A stretch of 64,000 nt of DNA from RYN-230 sp963713815 (GTDB taxonomy: Bacteria; Actinomycetota; Actinomycetes; Streptosporangiales; Streptosporangiaceae): contig CAVQNH010000014.1 of assembly GCA_963713815.1 (NCBI GenBank), positions 62,001-126,000 of the forward strand. The letters are read 5' to 3'. Under the pieces are notes generated by a model. It saw nothing but the letters and a program-made list of their open reading frames with translations, was not told the origin of the DNA and searched no databases. A program made the translations under genes and the position numbers. Shown one piece after another: positions 49,841 through 57,295 of this stretch (position 1 is the first letter of the stretch; each line of letters begins with the position of its first letter).

Positions 49841-49867
49841 CCTCCGCAGGCCGTTACGCTGGCCAGC

Positions 49868-50263
49868 ATGCCATCGGAAGATCTGCCGGTCGCGGAGATC
49901 GCTTTCCCGGGCCCGCTGCGTGACCAGCTCGTCGCGGCGATCGTGGCGGGCGACAAGACCACCACGAGCGGGCTCGTGGCTGACTACGAGCATGAGGGAG
50001 AGCCGCTGCCTCACCCAGGGTTGCGGCAGATGGTCGTCGACACCGCGGGGAACCGGTGGTGCCGATCGACGACGATCACGGTGCGAAAGACAAAGATCAC
50101 TGACTTGGACCTCGCCGAGACGCGGAGGAAGGCTCGGGGTACAAGGACGTTCACGGACCGGCGCGCCGGGCATGCGCGGTTCTGGGACGCGGCGGACATG
50201 GGCGCCGTGATGGATGACCGAATGCACCAGGCGATGGCCGACGCGATGCGTGACGGCTCCTGA
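49868..50263 (+). CDS. ASCH-domain protein, copy 1 (degenerating)
   Basis: A 131-residue reading with an intact start identical to copy 2 (PSEDLPVAEIAFPGPLRDQL, GDKTTTSGLVADYEHEGEP). From GNRWCRS onwards the sequence no longer matches copy 2 in this frame: compensating small indels change about 35 residues (for example the DNA encodes GSGYKDV in another frame where copy 2 has GEGYKSV), and a TGA cuts the end ten codons early compared with the tail at 49838. ASCH domains bind RNA or modified nucleosides. This copy is probably non-functional, or the sequence contains errors. Confidence 0.6.
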   Translation: MPSEDLPVAEIAFPGPLRDQLVAAIVAGDKTTTSGLVADYEHEGEPLPHPGLRQMVVDTAGNRWCRSTTITVRKTKITDLDLAETRRKARGTRTFTDRRAGHARFWDAADMGAVMDDRMHQAMADAMRDGS

Positions 50264-50323
50264 CCCGAAAGCCTCGTGATCCTCGTCGAGGAATAGCCTC
50301 CCCAGGCCGTTACGCTGGCCGGC

Positions 50324-50740
50324 ATGCCATCGGAAGATCTGCCGGTCGCGGAGTTCGCTTTCCCCGGCCCGCTGCGTGACCAGCTCGTCGCGGCGATCGT
50401 GGCGGGCGACAAGACCACCACGAGCGGGCTCGTGGCTGACTACGAGCATGAGGGAGAGCCGCTGCCTCACCCAGGGTTGCGGCAGATGGTCGTCGATTCC
50501 TCGGGGAACCCGGTGGTGGCGATCGAGACGACCGCGGTGCGCGTGATACGTCTCGCCGACGTGGACCTCGCTCATGCGCTGGGGGAAGGCGAGGGGTACA
50601 AGTCGGTCGCGGACTGGCGCGCCGGGCATGAGCGGTTCTGGCACTCGGCGGACATGCGCGCCGCGATGGGTGACCCGGAATTCACCGTCAACGACGACAC
50701 CCTCGTGGTGGCCCAGACCTTCCGGCTGATCGGGAACTAA
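50324..50740 (+). CDS. ASCH-domain protein, copy 2
   Basis: A 138-residue ASCH (PUA-like) protein. The motif GDKTTTSGLVADYEHEGEPL with the family G-x-K-x-x-T signature is followed by RQMVVDSSGNPVVAIETT, VRVIRLADVDLAHALGEG, GHERFWHSADM and the closing strand DDTLVVAQTFRLI. ASCH proteins probably bind RNA or hydrolyse modified nucleosides such as N4-acetylcytidine (YqfB is a known case). This is the intact member of the tandem array. Confidence 0.85.
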   Translation: MPSEDLPVAEFAFPGPLRDQLVAAIVAGDKTTTSGLVADYEHEGEPLPHPGLRQMVVDSSGNPVVAIETTAVRVIRLADVDLAHALGEGEGYKSVADWRAGHERFWHSADMRAAMGDPEFTVNDDTLVVAQTFRLIGN

Positions 50741-50838
50741 CGGTTCCCGGCCGCCGGCCGGGAGCCCGGACCAGTTGCACCGCCGGCTCACCCGAAACTG
50801 AATGGCGCTGCCGATGCCCGCAGAGGTACGGTCCCGCC

Positions 50839-51576
50839 GTGGACGAGGACGGTTACTTCGGCGAGCGGATCGCCGCGGGGTACGACGCGTCGACCGAGGA
50901 GATGGGGGAGCCGGGAGCGGTAGACCCGGCCGTCAGCCTCCTGGCGGGACTGGCTGGCGACGGCCGGGCCCTGGAACTCGGCATCGGCACCGGGCGCATT
51001 GCCCTGCCGCTGGCGCGGCGCGGCGTCCCCGTCCACGGCATCGACCTCTCACGGGCCATGGTGGCCCGGCTGCGGGACAAGCCAGGCGGCGACGCCATCG
51101 GCGTGACCATCGGCGATTTCGCGACCACAGTGGTGGACGGGCGGTTCTCCGTCGCGTACCTGGTCTTCAACACGATCATGAACCTGACCACGCAGGAAGC
51201 GCAGGTGGCCTGCTTCCGCAACGTCGCCGCGCACCTGGAGCCCGGCGGCTGCTTCGTCATCGAGGTCGGGGTGCCGGAGCTGCGCAGGCTCCCGCCGGGG
51301 CAGTCCGTGGTGCCGTTCCACGTGAGCCCGGAGCGGTGGGCCTTCGACGTCTACGACACCGCCACGCAGGCGATGAGCTCCAACTACGTCAAGGTCATCG
51401 GTGGCGAGGGCGAGTACCGGTCGATCCCGTTCCGGTACGTATGGCCCGCGGAGCTCGACCTGATGGCCCAGCTCGCCGGGATGCGGCTGCGCGAGCGGTG
51501 GGCCGGCTGGACCCGCGAGCCGTTCACCAGCGACAGTGAGCAGCACGTCTCGATCTGGGAGAAACCCGCCCGCTGA
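50839..51576 (+). CDS. class I SAM-dependent methyltransferase
   Basis: A 245-residue protein from the GTG at 50839. It opens YFGERIAAGYDASTEEMGEP, with motif I ALELGIGTGRIALPLARRGV, the acidic residue in VHGIDLSRAMVARLRDKP, TIGDFATT and AYLVFNTIMNLTTQEAQ, and AHLEPGGCFVIEVGVPEL after motif III. The pattern ERWAFDVYDTATQAMSSNYV is shared with a known actinobacterial methyltransferase group. Substrate unknown. Confidence 0.9.
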   Translation: MDEDGYFGERIAAGYDASTEEMGEPGAVDPAVSLLAGLAGDGRALELGIGTGRIALPLARRGVPVHGIDLSRAMVARLRDKPGGDAIGVTIGDFATTVVDGRFSVAYLVFNTIMNLTTQEAQVACFRNVAAHLEPGGCFVIEVGVPELRRLPPGQSVVPFHVSPERWAFDVYDTATQAMSSNYVKVIGGEGEYRSIPFRYVWPAELDLMAQLAGMRLRERWAGWTREPFTSDSEQHVSIWEKPAR

Positions 51577-51831
51577 CCGCCAGCCCGGCGCCGCCACCCC
51601 TGGTGGCCGCCGACTGTTCCAGGATGGATCGCGCGGGCCTGGTGGCGGTATATGTAACCTGGCTGCACTGCGGGTGCTGCCGCCAAGGAATGACACGATC
51701 GTGACGTGTGGGCGGCAGGCCGGTCAGTAATCGTGGCCTGGTACTGGCGGTACCCGGCGCCGCCTCCGGCGTTGCGCTCAGGTGGCCCGCCCGTCGCTCA
51801 GGTGGCCGACTCGTGAAGGGGAACACCGACC

Positions 51832-52185
51832 ATGAGCAACTCCCTGTACGCCGTCACCCTCGATTGCTCCGACGCGCCGGCCCTGGCCCGGTTCTGGGCT
51901 GACGTCCTCGGCCTGCAGGTCGCAGAGAACGCGACTGCGGAGCATGCGGCCCTGCTCGCCGACGGGGCGGCCAGCGGCCCGCGGATCATCTTCAACAAGG
52001 TGCCCGAGCCGAAAATCGTCAAGAACCGGGTCCACCTCGACATCATCAGCGACACCTTCGAGGCCGAGGCCGAACGCCTGCTGAGCCTCGGTGCGCAGAA
52101 GCTCAACGAGGTCGAATCGGGCAAGTCGCACTGGATCACCTTCGCCGATATCGAGGGGAACGAGTTCGACCTCATCGCCGGATGA
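51832..52185 (+). CDS. VOC (glyoxalase-like) family protein
   Basis: A 117-residue glyoxalase_6-type protein. It starts LYAVTLDCSDAPALARFWAD, has IVKNRVHLDIISDTFEAEA in the middle and ITFADIEGNEFDLIAG at the end, matching the VOC gene at 13.6 kb in layout but not closely related. The fold binds a metal or small ligand, and the function is not specified. It is preceded by GAAGGGGAA about ten bases before the ATG, and an alpha/beta-hydrolase gene follows. Confidence 0.86.
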   Translation: MSNSLYAVTLDCSDAPALARFWADVLGLQVAENATAEHAALLADGAASGPRIIFNKVPEPKIVKNRVHLDIISDTFEAEAERLLSLGAQKLNEVESGKSHWITFADIEGNEFDLIAG

Positions 52186-52227
52186 TCCCGGCCGGGAAGG
52201 CGTTGGTCGACTGGCTTGGAAGGTTTG

Positions 52228-53010
52228 ATGGTCACATCAATGAGCGAGACCAGTCCGCAGCGGCACTTCTACGGCCGGGATCCATCGCAGTTCGCTGACC
52301 TCCACCTGCCGGCGGGGCAACGCCGCCCCGGCACCGTGGTACTCATCCACGGAGGCTTCTGGGGGTCTCAGTTCGGTGCCGACCACCTGGACGGAGTCGC
52401 GGCTGACCTGGCCGGCCGCGGCTGGGTGACGTGGAACATCGAGTACCGCCGGGTCGGCGTCGGTGGCGGCTATCCGGCAACGCTGGAGGACGTGGCCGCA
52501 GCGATCGACCACCTGGCCACGCTCTCAGACGTCGATACCGAGCGCGTGGTCGCCATGGGTCACAGCGCCGGCGGCCACCTGGCAACCTGGGCCGCCGGCC
52601 GGGCCAAGCTGGCCGCCGGCGCCCCTGGCGCCCGGCCGGTGATCGAGATCGCCGGCGCGATGAGCCTGGCTGGAGTCCTCGACCTCGGCACCGCAGCCCG
52701 CGAGAAGCTCGGAAACGGGGCAGCGATCGAACTCATGGGCGGTGCTCCCGACGAGCTCCCTGAGCGGTACGCGGTGGCCGACCCCCTCGGCCAGGTGCCG
52801 ATCCCGGCCGCCGTGCGCTGCGTACATGCGCTGGCCGACGACCGGGTCCCGTTCGCGCAGAGCGTGATCTATGTCGCGGCCGCCCGGGCTGCCGGCCAGG
52901 ACGCGCAGCTGCTCGAAGTCGGCGGTGACCACTTCTCAGTGGCCGACGCCACCGCGCCGGCGTGGCCGGCCATCATCAGGGAACTCGAGGAACTCATGGG
53001 CGCGGCATAG
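52228..53010 (+). CDS. alpha/beta-hydrolase (kynurenine formamidase/esterase-like)
   Basis: A 260-residue hydrolase. The HGG motif occurs in TVVLIHGGFWGSQFG, the nucleophile elbow is VVAMGHSAGGHLATWA with its Ser, and the acid and His are in HALADDRVPFAQSV and VGGDHFSVADA. HGGFW with GHSAGGHLA is typical of kynurenine formamidase/lipase-like (BD-FAE) members of the superfamily. The ATG at 52228 has GGAAGG close by; the ATG at 52240 is an alternative. Substrate unknown. Confidence 0.87.
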   Translation: MVTSMSETSPQRHFYGRDPSQFADLHLPAGQRRPGTVVLIHGGFWGSQFGADHLDGVAADLAGRGWVTWNIEYRRVGVGGGYPATLEDVAAAIDHLATLSDVDTERVVAMGHSAGGHLATWAAGRAKLAAGAPGARPVIEIAGAMSLAGVLDLGTAAREKLGNGAAIELMGGAPDELPERYAVADPLGQVPIPAAVRCVHALADDRVPFAQSVIYVAAARAAGQDAQLLEVGGDHFSVADATAPAWPAIIRELEELMGAA

Positions 53011-53039
53011 CCGGTGCACACGACATCCCTGAGTGAGCT

Positions 53040-53185
53040 CTGCCGTCGAGGTTGTCGCGTGTTGTTCGCGCTGGACGGCTGATCCGGCGCCGAGGCACGA
53101 GCGACCAGCCCAGGTCTTCATGCAGCAGCAAACCGTCGGGTTTGCCTTCAGGACTTGCTGGATCTGCGGCTGTTGGCCCGGGTGC
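53040..53185 (-). pseudogene. decayed middle part of a DUF4188-type gene
   Basis: Reading the minus strand gives PGQQPQIQQVLK, then after a frame change KPDGLLLHEDLGWSL, then unrelated sequence. In DUF4188 proteins the stretch LGLGPKIQ is followed by KPDGLLLHEN, so this is a shifted, incomplete copy. No start codon, N-terminus or C-terminus belongs to it. A second fragment with the same N-terminal part lies 620 bases away. Confidence 0.45.
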
Positions 53186-53266
53186 AGCCGGGCAGGCGGG
53201 CCAGCCATCTCCCAGGCGTCGCAGAAGAGGCAGCCGGAACGGTTGGTTCTGCCCTACCGTCTGGGT

Positions 53267-53755
53267 ATGCCTGCCAGAAAGCGGCCCACTCCCGAGGACG
53301 CGGCCACCGCCCGCCGGATCCTGCTCGACGGGATGGCCCGGGATGCCGAGATATCTGAGCTGGCAGGCGAGCTAGCGCCGCTGCATCCGCGCGACAACAC
53401 CTTCCCCGGCGAGGTCCTCCTCCAGGTCGCCGCGGACGCGCTGGAGTGGTGCGGGGCCAGCCGCGCCGACCCGCTGGCCCTGGAAAGGATGCCGGAGCGG
53501 TTCCTGCCCGACTGCGCCTTCCGCGGCCGGCAAAATAAGAAGCTCCAGTTCGCTGTCCTGGCAGCGGCGGCGCTGCGCGGCGGGGCCGAGCCTGACCTGC
53601 TCGATGAGGTCGCCTGGTGGCAAACCGACGACTTCTGGCAGTACGCCCTGTACGCGGCGGTCGCTTATATTCGCGCGGCTGCCAGCCGCGCCGACGTGCC
53701 GGTGCGCCGGGTAGGCCAGGAACTGGCCCAGCGCGCCGGACCGCAGCCCGGATGA
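53267..53755 (+). CDS. hypothetical soluble protein
   Basis: A 162-residue protein starting MPARKRPTPEDAATARRILL. It is mostly helical, with PRDNTFPGEVLLQVAADALEW, DPLALERMPERFLPDCAF and FWQYALYAAVAYIRAAASRAD. I do not recognise a family; the acidic and aromatic composition suggests a compact cytosolic domain. The start at 53267 is chosen because the upstream extension to 53033 overlaps pseudogene remnants. It lies exactly between the two DUF4188 fragments on the other strand. Confidence 0.6.
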   Translation: MPARKRPTPEDAATARRILLDGMARDAEISELAGELAPLHPRDNTFPGEVLLQVAADALEWCGASRADPLALERMPERFLPDCAFRGRQNKKLQFAVLAAAALRGGAEPDLLDEVAWWQTDDFWQYALYAAVAYIRAAASRADVPVRRVGQELAQRAGPQPG

Positions 53756-53801
53756 CCCCCACTGAATACCCGCTCACGAGCCAGGCCCGCGAGCGCCTAA
53801 G

Positions 53802-53987
53802 CTAACTGGCTGACGTGCCGGGCAGCCGCTGACCGCGCTGGAGGTGCACCTTGCAGGACTTCTGGATCTGCGGGCCGAGCCCGAAGAGCGTCAGCAGGCC
53901 ACGGGGCCCGCGCACTCGCAGGCCCAGGCAGATGACGACAAGGTCGGGATACGCCGTAAGGTCAACGGTCTGCCGCTCTGCTCGCAT
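53802..53987 (-). pseudogene. N-terminal fragment of a DUF4188-type gene
   Basis: From the ATG at 53985-53987 the minus strand encodes MRAERQTVDLTAYPDLVVI, then CLGLRVRGPRGLLTLFGLGP and QIQKSCK, a good match to the N-terminal half of DUF4188 proteins (AYPDLVVIYLGMRV, then LLGLGPKI). It then degenerates into HLQRGQRLPGTSAS and a stop. About half of a normal 140-residue protein is missing, so it is truncated. The other half, or a second copy, is at 53040-53185. Confidence 0.55.
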
Positions 53988-54227
53988 AACGAAGCCTTCC
54001 TGCACCGTTATCTCTCACGGCACTTCAGATGCGCTGGATGACGGGCCGTATTGACCGAGGGCACCCAGCGGCGTCGAGGCGGGCTGCAGACACTGTGTAG
54101 TCCGCGTGGAGGCTCCCATCAGCGCGCAGGGATGCCCGCGGCGCTGAATGATCATGGTCGTCCGCCCGGCGGCCTGTTGCCGGCCTGCCCGAACTGTCGT
54201 GATGTGGCGGTGCGGAATAATGAAGCC

Positions 54228-54665
54228 ATGACCAGCGGGCTAGTGCGGTGCGAGCACTGTAACCAGGCGAACCGGGTGCCGGCCGCGGCGGCCGGGACGC
54301 CGCGCTGCGGCAAGTGCCATCAGCCGCTGCCGTGGATCGCCGATGCCGATGACACGACCTTCGACGAGATCGCCGGGGCGGCCAAGATTCCCGTCATCGT
54401 CGATCTGTGGGCGCCCTGGTGCGGGCCCTGCCGGATGGTCAGCCCCGCGCTTGAGCAGCTGGCCCGCGACCTGGCAGGCCAGGTGAAGCTGGTCAAAGTG
54501 AACGTCAACGTCTCGCCGCAGATCTCCCAGCGGTTCGCCGCCCAGGCCATCCCCACCCTGCTGGTGCTGCGCGGCGGACGGGTGGCGGCCCGGCAGACAG
54601 GCGCCGTACCCCTGCCTGCCTTGCGGGCCTGGGTCGACAACGCGCTCGCCACGGCAGCCCCCTGA
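54228..54665 (+). CDS. thioredoxin with N-terminal zinc ribbon (Trx2-like)
   Basis: A 145-residue cytosolic thiol-disulfide oxidoreductase. The N-terminal zinc ribbon has four Cys at 8, 11, 27 and 30 (CEHCN and CGKCHQPLPW), as in thioredoxin 2 (TrxC). The thioredoxin domain has the active site WAPWCGPCRM (Cys 65 and 68), the cis-proline in AIPTLLVLRGG, and GRVAARQTGAVP. It should reduce protein disulfides and, through the ribbon, respond to oxidants. The start at 54228 gives the canonical MTSGLVRCEHC opening. It appears to be monocistronic. Confidence 0.94.
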   Translation: MTSGLVRCEHCNQANRVPAAAAGTPRCGKCHQPLPWIADADDTTFDEIAGAAKIPVIVDLWAPWCGPCRMVSPALEQLARDLAGQVKLVKVNVNVSPQISQRFAAQAIPTLLVLRGGRVAARQTGAVPLPALRAWVDNALATAAP

Positions 54666-54741
54666 ACTACTGTTCCCTCCCTCAGCGCTCCCGCGCTGCT
54701 GCGCCGGGCCGTGAATGTACTCAGCCAAGGAGATGGCCACA

Positions 54742-55008
54742 ATGACCGAGAACGATCCGGCCGGATCAACGCCGCCCGAGCAGGAGCCCGCCGTGCCGCG
54801 CGACGAAGAGCCGGACACCTCCCAGTCCGCCGAGGATCCCGGATACCTCACCGAAACGGGCGAGGCGGTCGGCGAGGACGGCTCAGTCGTTCCGATCATC
54901 GGTGGTCTGCCTGCCGTCGAGGGTTCAGCCTGGGATATCGGCGCCCCGGTGGACGAGCGGGGTGCGGGCCTGGCTGAGGAGGAGGGCGGCCGGGCGGACC
55001 AGGATTGA
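54742..55008 (+). CDS. small acidic protein of unknown function
   Basis: An 88-residue very acidic protein (Asp/Glu-rich, one Trp, no Cys). The start at 54742 has AAGGAG eight or nine bases upstream. The segment GSVVPIIGGLPAVEGSAWDIG is the only ordered-looking part. It follows the thioredoxin gene by 76 bases and ends before a hairpin terminator. I do not recognise a family. It is probably intrinsically disordered. Confidence 0.6.
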   Translation: MTENDPAGSTPPEQEPAVPRDEEPDTSQSAEDPGYLTETGEAVGEDGSVVPIIGGLPAVEGSAWDIGAPVDERGAGLAEEEGGRADQD

Positions 55009-55013
55009 CCATG

Positions 55014-55043
55014 ATCCTCCGCCTGCTTTCGGCGGCGGAGGAT
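55014..55043. terminator. hairpin terminator after the acidic protein gene
   Basis: ATCCTCCGCC (55014-55023) pairs with GGCGGAGGAT (55034-55043) around a ten-base loop, CTGCTTTCGG-like. It starts five bases after the stop codon. There is no T-run, as usual in this genome. It ends the thioredoxin/acidic-protein region. Confidence 0.75.
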
Positions 55044-55245
55044 GACAGACATGGGCGGCGGCCCCGCTGACCGGGGCTGGACAAGTGCGCCAAGGCGCTG
55101 GGGTCCGGCGCTTCGATCGCGGTTCCCCACCACATGCCGCCCATTCGAGATCGCATCCCGGCAGCCTTCCGGATGCGCTCAGTCATGTCCAGCGACGCTC
55201 ACTCATAGCCGCTGGTCGCGCGGGCGCTCCCGGTAGCGTGAGGGC

Positions 55246-55668
55246 ATGACCTCCACCGGCAACATCGAGGCGTTCCTGGCTGAGCCGCGTAACATCATCG
55301 TCGCCGGGATCCGTCGCGACGGGCGCCCGCAGCTGAGCCCCAACTGGTTCTTCTGGGACGGGGAGCGCTTCTATGTTTCGACAACGCGAGACCGCGCGAA
55401 ATACGCGATCTTCCGCCGGGACCCGCGGGCACAGCTGCTCATCGACGATCCGGTCGGCTTCCGCGCCGTGCTGGTCCCGGCCACCGTCGAGATCCGCGAG
55501 GATCTAGCCGCGGAACTGCCGCGCTTCCGTGCTATCCGGGAAAAGTACGGGCTGGCGGTGCCCGACGACGACGAGCATCTGCGCGCACTGACGGCGGAAG
55601 GGCGGGTCCTTCTGGCCATCACACCCGACCGGCCACCCTCGGACTGGACGAACTGGGGCCTGGACTGA
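55246..55668 (+). CDS. PPOX-class F420-dependent oxidoreductase
   Basis: A 140-residue split-barrel protein of the flavin/F420-dependent PPOX family. It opens GNIEAFLAEPRNIIVAGIRR, has GRPQLSPNWFFWDGERFYV and STTRDRAKYAIFRRDPRAQL, the pattern that binds F420 or FMN phosphate, and AEGRVLLAITPDRPPSDWTN near the end. It should reduce a small substrate with F420H2. F420 use fits the actinobacterial assignment. The upstream 230 bases hold a terminator and nothing else I recognise. Confidence 0.9.
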   Translation: MTSTGNIEAFLAEPRNIIVAGIRRDGRPQLSPNWFFWDGERFYVSTTRDRAKYAIFRRDPRAQLLIDDPVGFRAVLVPATVEIREDLAAELPRFRAIREKYGLAVPDDDEHLRALTAEGRVLLAITPDRPPSDWTNWGLD

Positions 55669-55711
55669 TGGCTGAGACCATCGGTGAGTTGCCGCTCGCC
55701 GACCGCTGGTA

Positions 55712-56878
55712 TCAGGGTTTCGTCTCCGGGGAACAGAAGGTGACCTCGGGGTAGCGTGGTGACGGCTGGTCCAGCAAGGCTTGTGGCTTGCTGCGCAGGT
55801 GCTGGTCGAAGAAGGCCCGGACGTAGGCGCGGGTGATGTCCAGGGACCGGGCTCCGCGGAGGCCGGCGCCGATGTCGATGCCGATCTGATCGGCCAGTAG
55901 CGCGAGGTCGGTGAAGGAGGCGTGTATCGCCCCGGCAACCAGGAGCCACCGCTTCCAGCCGGTCAGGAGTTCCCAGTCACGCTCCCAGGTGCTCGCGGGG
56001 CCCGGCTTCCCGGGGATACTCCCTCCGATTCCCGGGGTGTAGTTGGATTGCTTGCCCAGGAACAGAAACGGCCGTGACAGGCCGTCATCCGGGATCTGGG
56101 CGTGAGTGGCGCCGTCCATGTCGATGCCGGCGCGGATGCGGGAGTCGGCCACCATGGCGGCGATGGCGGCTGCGCCGCCGGCGGAGTGGCCAGCCATCGC
56201 CATCCGGGACGGGTCGATCAGCCCGGCGCCCGGCCATGGCGGGTGCGCACCGGTCAGCTCGTCGAGCACGAAGGAGACATCTGCTGCCCGGCCTGCCACT
56301 ACCTTCTCGCCCCGGCCCGAGCGGAGTGCCTCACGGGCCAGGCAGGTGGTGACCCGCCCGTCGGGAAAGGCCGTGGCGAAGCTCTCGTAGGTGTGATCAA
56401 TTCCGGCCACGACGTAGCCGTGGCTGGCCAGGTCCTCGGCCAGCGCGGTGAGCGTGCTGCGGGAATTGGTGAAGCCAGGCGAGAGCACCACGAGGGGGAA
56501 GGCGCGCTGACGCCCCGCGGGCGTGGCATCGCTGACCGCGTTGGTCCGGACCGTGCTCAGCGCGTCCCGCGGGACGCTGGTGAGGCCCCTGCTGGTGAGC
56601 TGGAGTTCGGACTCCGCTGGCGTCATGTACCGGGCCCGCCGCCCGTCGGAGGGCGTCGCCGGATACCACAGTGAGACCATCAGCTCCCGGGCACTCACCC
56701 CCGCGGCCCAGGGGTCGGGACGGGAGGCGTCTTTCAGGTACAAGGACGTGGTACCGACCGGGCACGGACCGGTCGGCCCAGGCAGGTACGGCGTGTGCCC
56801 CTGCCCGGCCGGCACGTCACCGGCGTCTGCGGAAGTTCCCATGCCGCCAATCATCACCGACCAGCCGCTGCCCGCCAT
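55712..56878 (-). CDS. alpha/beta-hydrolase, PAF-acetylhydrolase/chlorophyllase-like
   Basis: A 388-residue hydrolase. It has the opening strand SLYLKDASRPDPWAAGVSAR, ELMVSLWYPATPSDGRRARY as in bacterial PAF-AH-like esterases, FPLVVLSPGFTNSRSTLTAL for the oxyanion loop, and MAMAGHSAGGAAAIAAMV with the nucleophile Ser. The later D and H are in AGIDMDGATH and IHASFTDLALL. No signal peptide is seen. AAAGGGA precedes the ATG at 56878. It may hydrolyse lipid or polymer esters (polyester hydrolases share this fold). Confidence 0.87.
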   Translation of the reverse strand: MAGSGWSVMIGGMGTSADAGDVPAGQGHTPYLPGPTGPCPVGTTSLYLKDASRPDPWAAGVSARELMVSLWYPATPSDGRRARYMTPAESELQLTSRGLTSVPRDALSTVRTNAVSDATPAGRQRAFPLVVLSPGFTNSRSTLTALAEDLASHGYVVAGIDHTYESFATAFPDGRVTTCLAREALRSGRGEKVVAGRAADVSFVLDELTGAHPPWPGAGLIDPSRMAMAGHSAGGAAAIAAMVADSRIRAGIDMDGATHAQIPDDGLSRPFLFLGKQSNYTPGIGGSIPGKPGPASTWERDWELLTGWKRWLLVAGAIHASFTDLALLADQIGIDIGAGLRGARSLDITRAYVRAFFDQHLRSKPQALLDQPSPRYPEVTFCSPETKP

Positions 56879-57295
56879 TCGGAAATCCCTTTCGGCGCGA
56901 GAATACCCCGTTAAATAACAAGAGTCACTTCCTGCACTCTCGTTTCATCAAGCCTACGCATTCCCTCGTGCCACGTGGCTCCCAGGCTTAGCGGGATTAT
57001 CCACGACGCACAGTGATCGGGACGTGTCCCAGAATGACCTCGCCGGTAGAGGTGATCGCCCGGGCCTGCTGGGTAGCTGAAAGGACGCTGCCGTGGCCGG
57101 TGAGACTCGGGGGTCGTAATCGCACTGGTCAGGAGCAGATGACCGAGCCGGACCGTATCCCGGCAGACGGGCACAGAGGTATTGTCTTGGGAGAGAACGG
57201 GGGGAAAGGTGACCGGTACGCGTGTCTTGTCTGAGGTGGCCCCGACCATTGGCCTTCGCCCCGAAAGCAGTTTCCCGGATTGACGAGGACGCGCT
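56879..57295. other. 417-base divergent spacer upstream of the conservon-like operon
   Basis: No gene is supported. The first part is AT-rich (TTAAATAACAAGAG near 56911-56924) and probably contains the hydrolase promoter on the minus strand. The rest must hold the promoter of the sensor gene, whose TTG start at 57296 follows GAGGA. Short frames on both strands lack family or coding character. Confidence 0.35.

Larger units (their letters stand above)
49770..50740. repeat. tandem duplication of an about 457-bp ASCH-gene unit
   Basis: The ASCH coding start at 49868 recurs at 50324 (456 bases apart) and the unit tail at 49770 recurs at 50229 (459 apart), including the inter-gene spacer CCTCC(G/C)CAGGCCGTTACGCTGGCC. 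Identity is near perfect over the first 170 coding bases, then falls. Thus there are two full units and a tail of a third. Repeated direct units make the locus prone to recombination or misassembly. Confidence 0.8.

Noticed and set aside
49685..50791. A 368-residue antisense reading across the ASCH repeats
   Set aside because: It repeats only because the ASCH DNA is tandemly duplicated; the plus-strand frames carry the recognisable ASCH motifs and starts, and the antisense sequence is Arg/Pro-rich with no family pattern.
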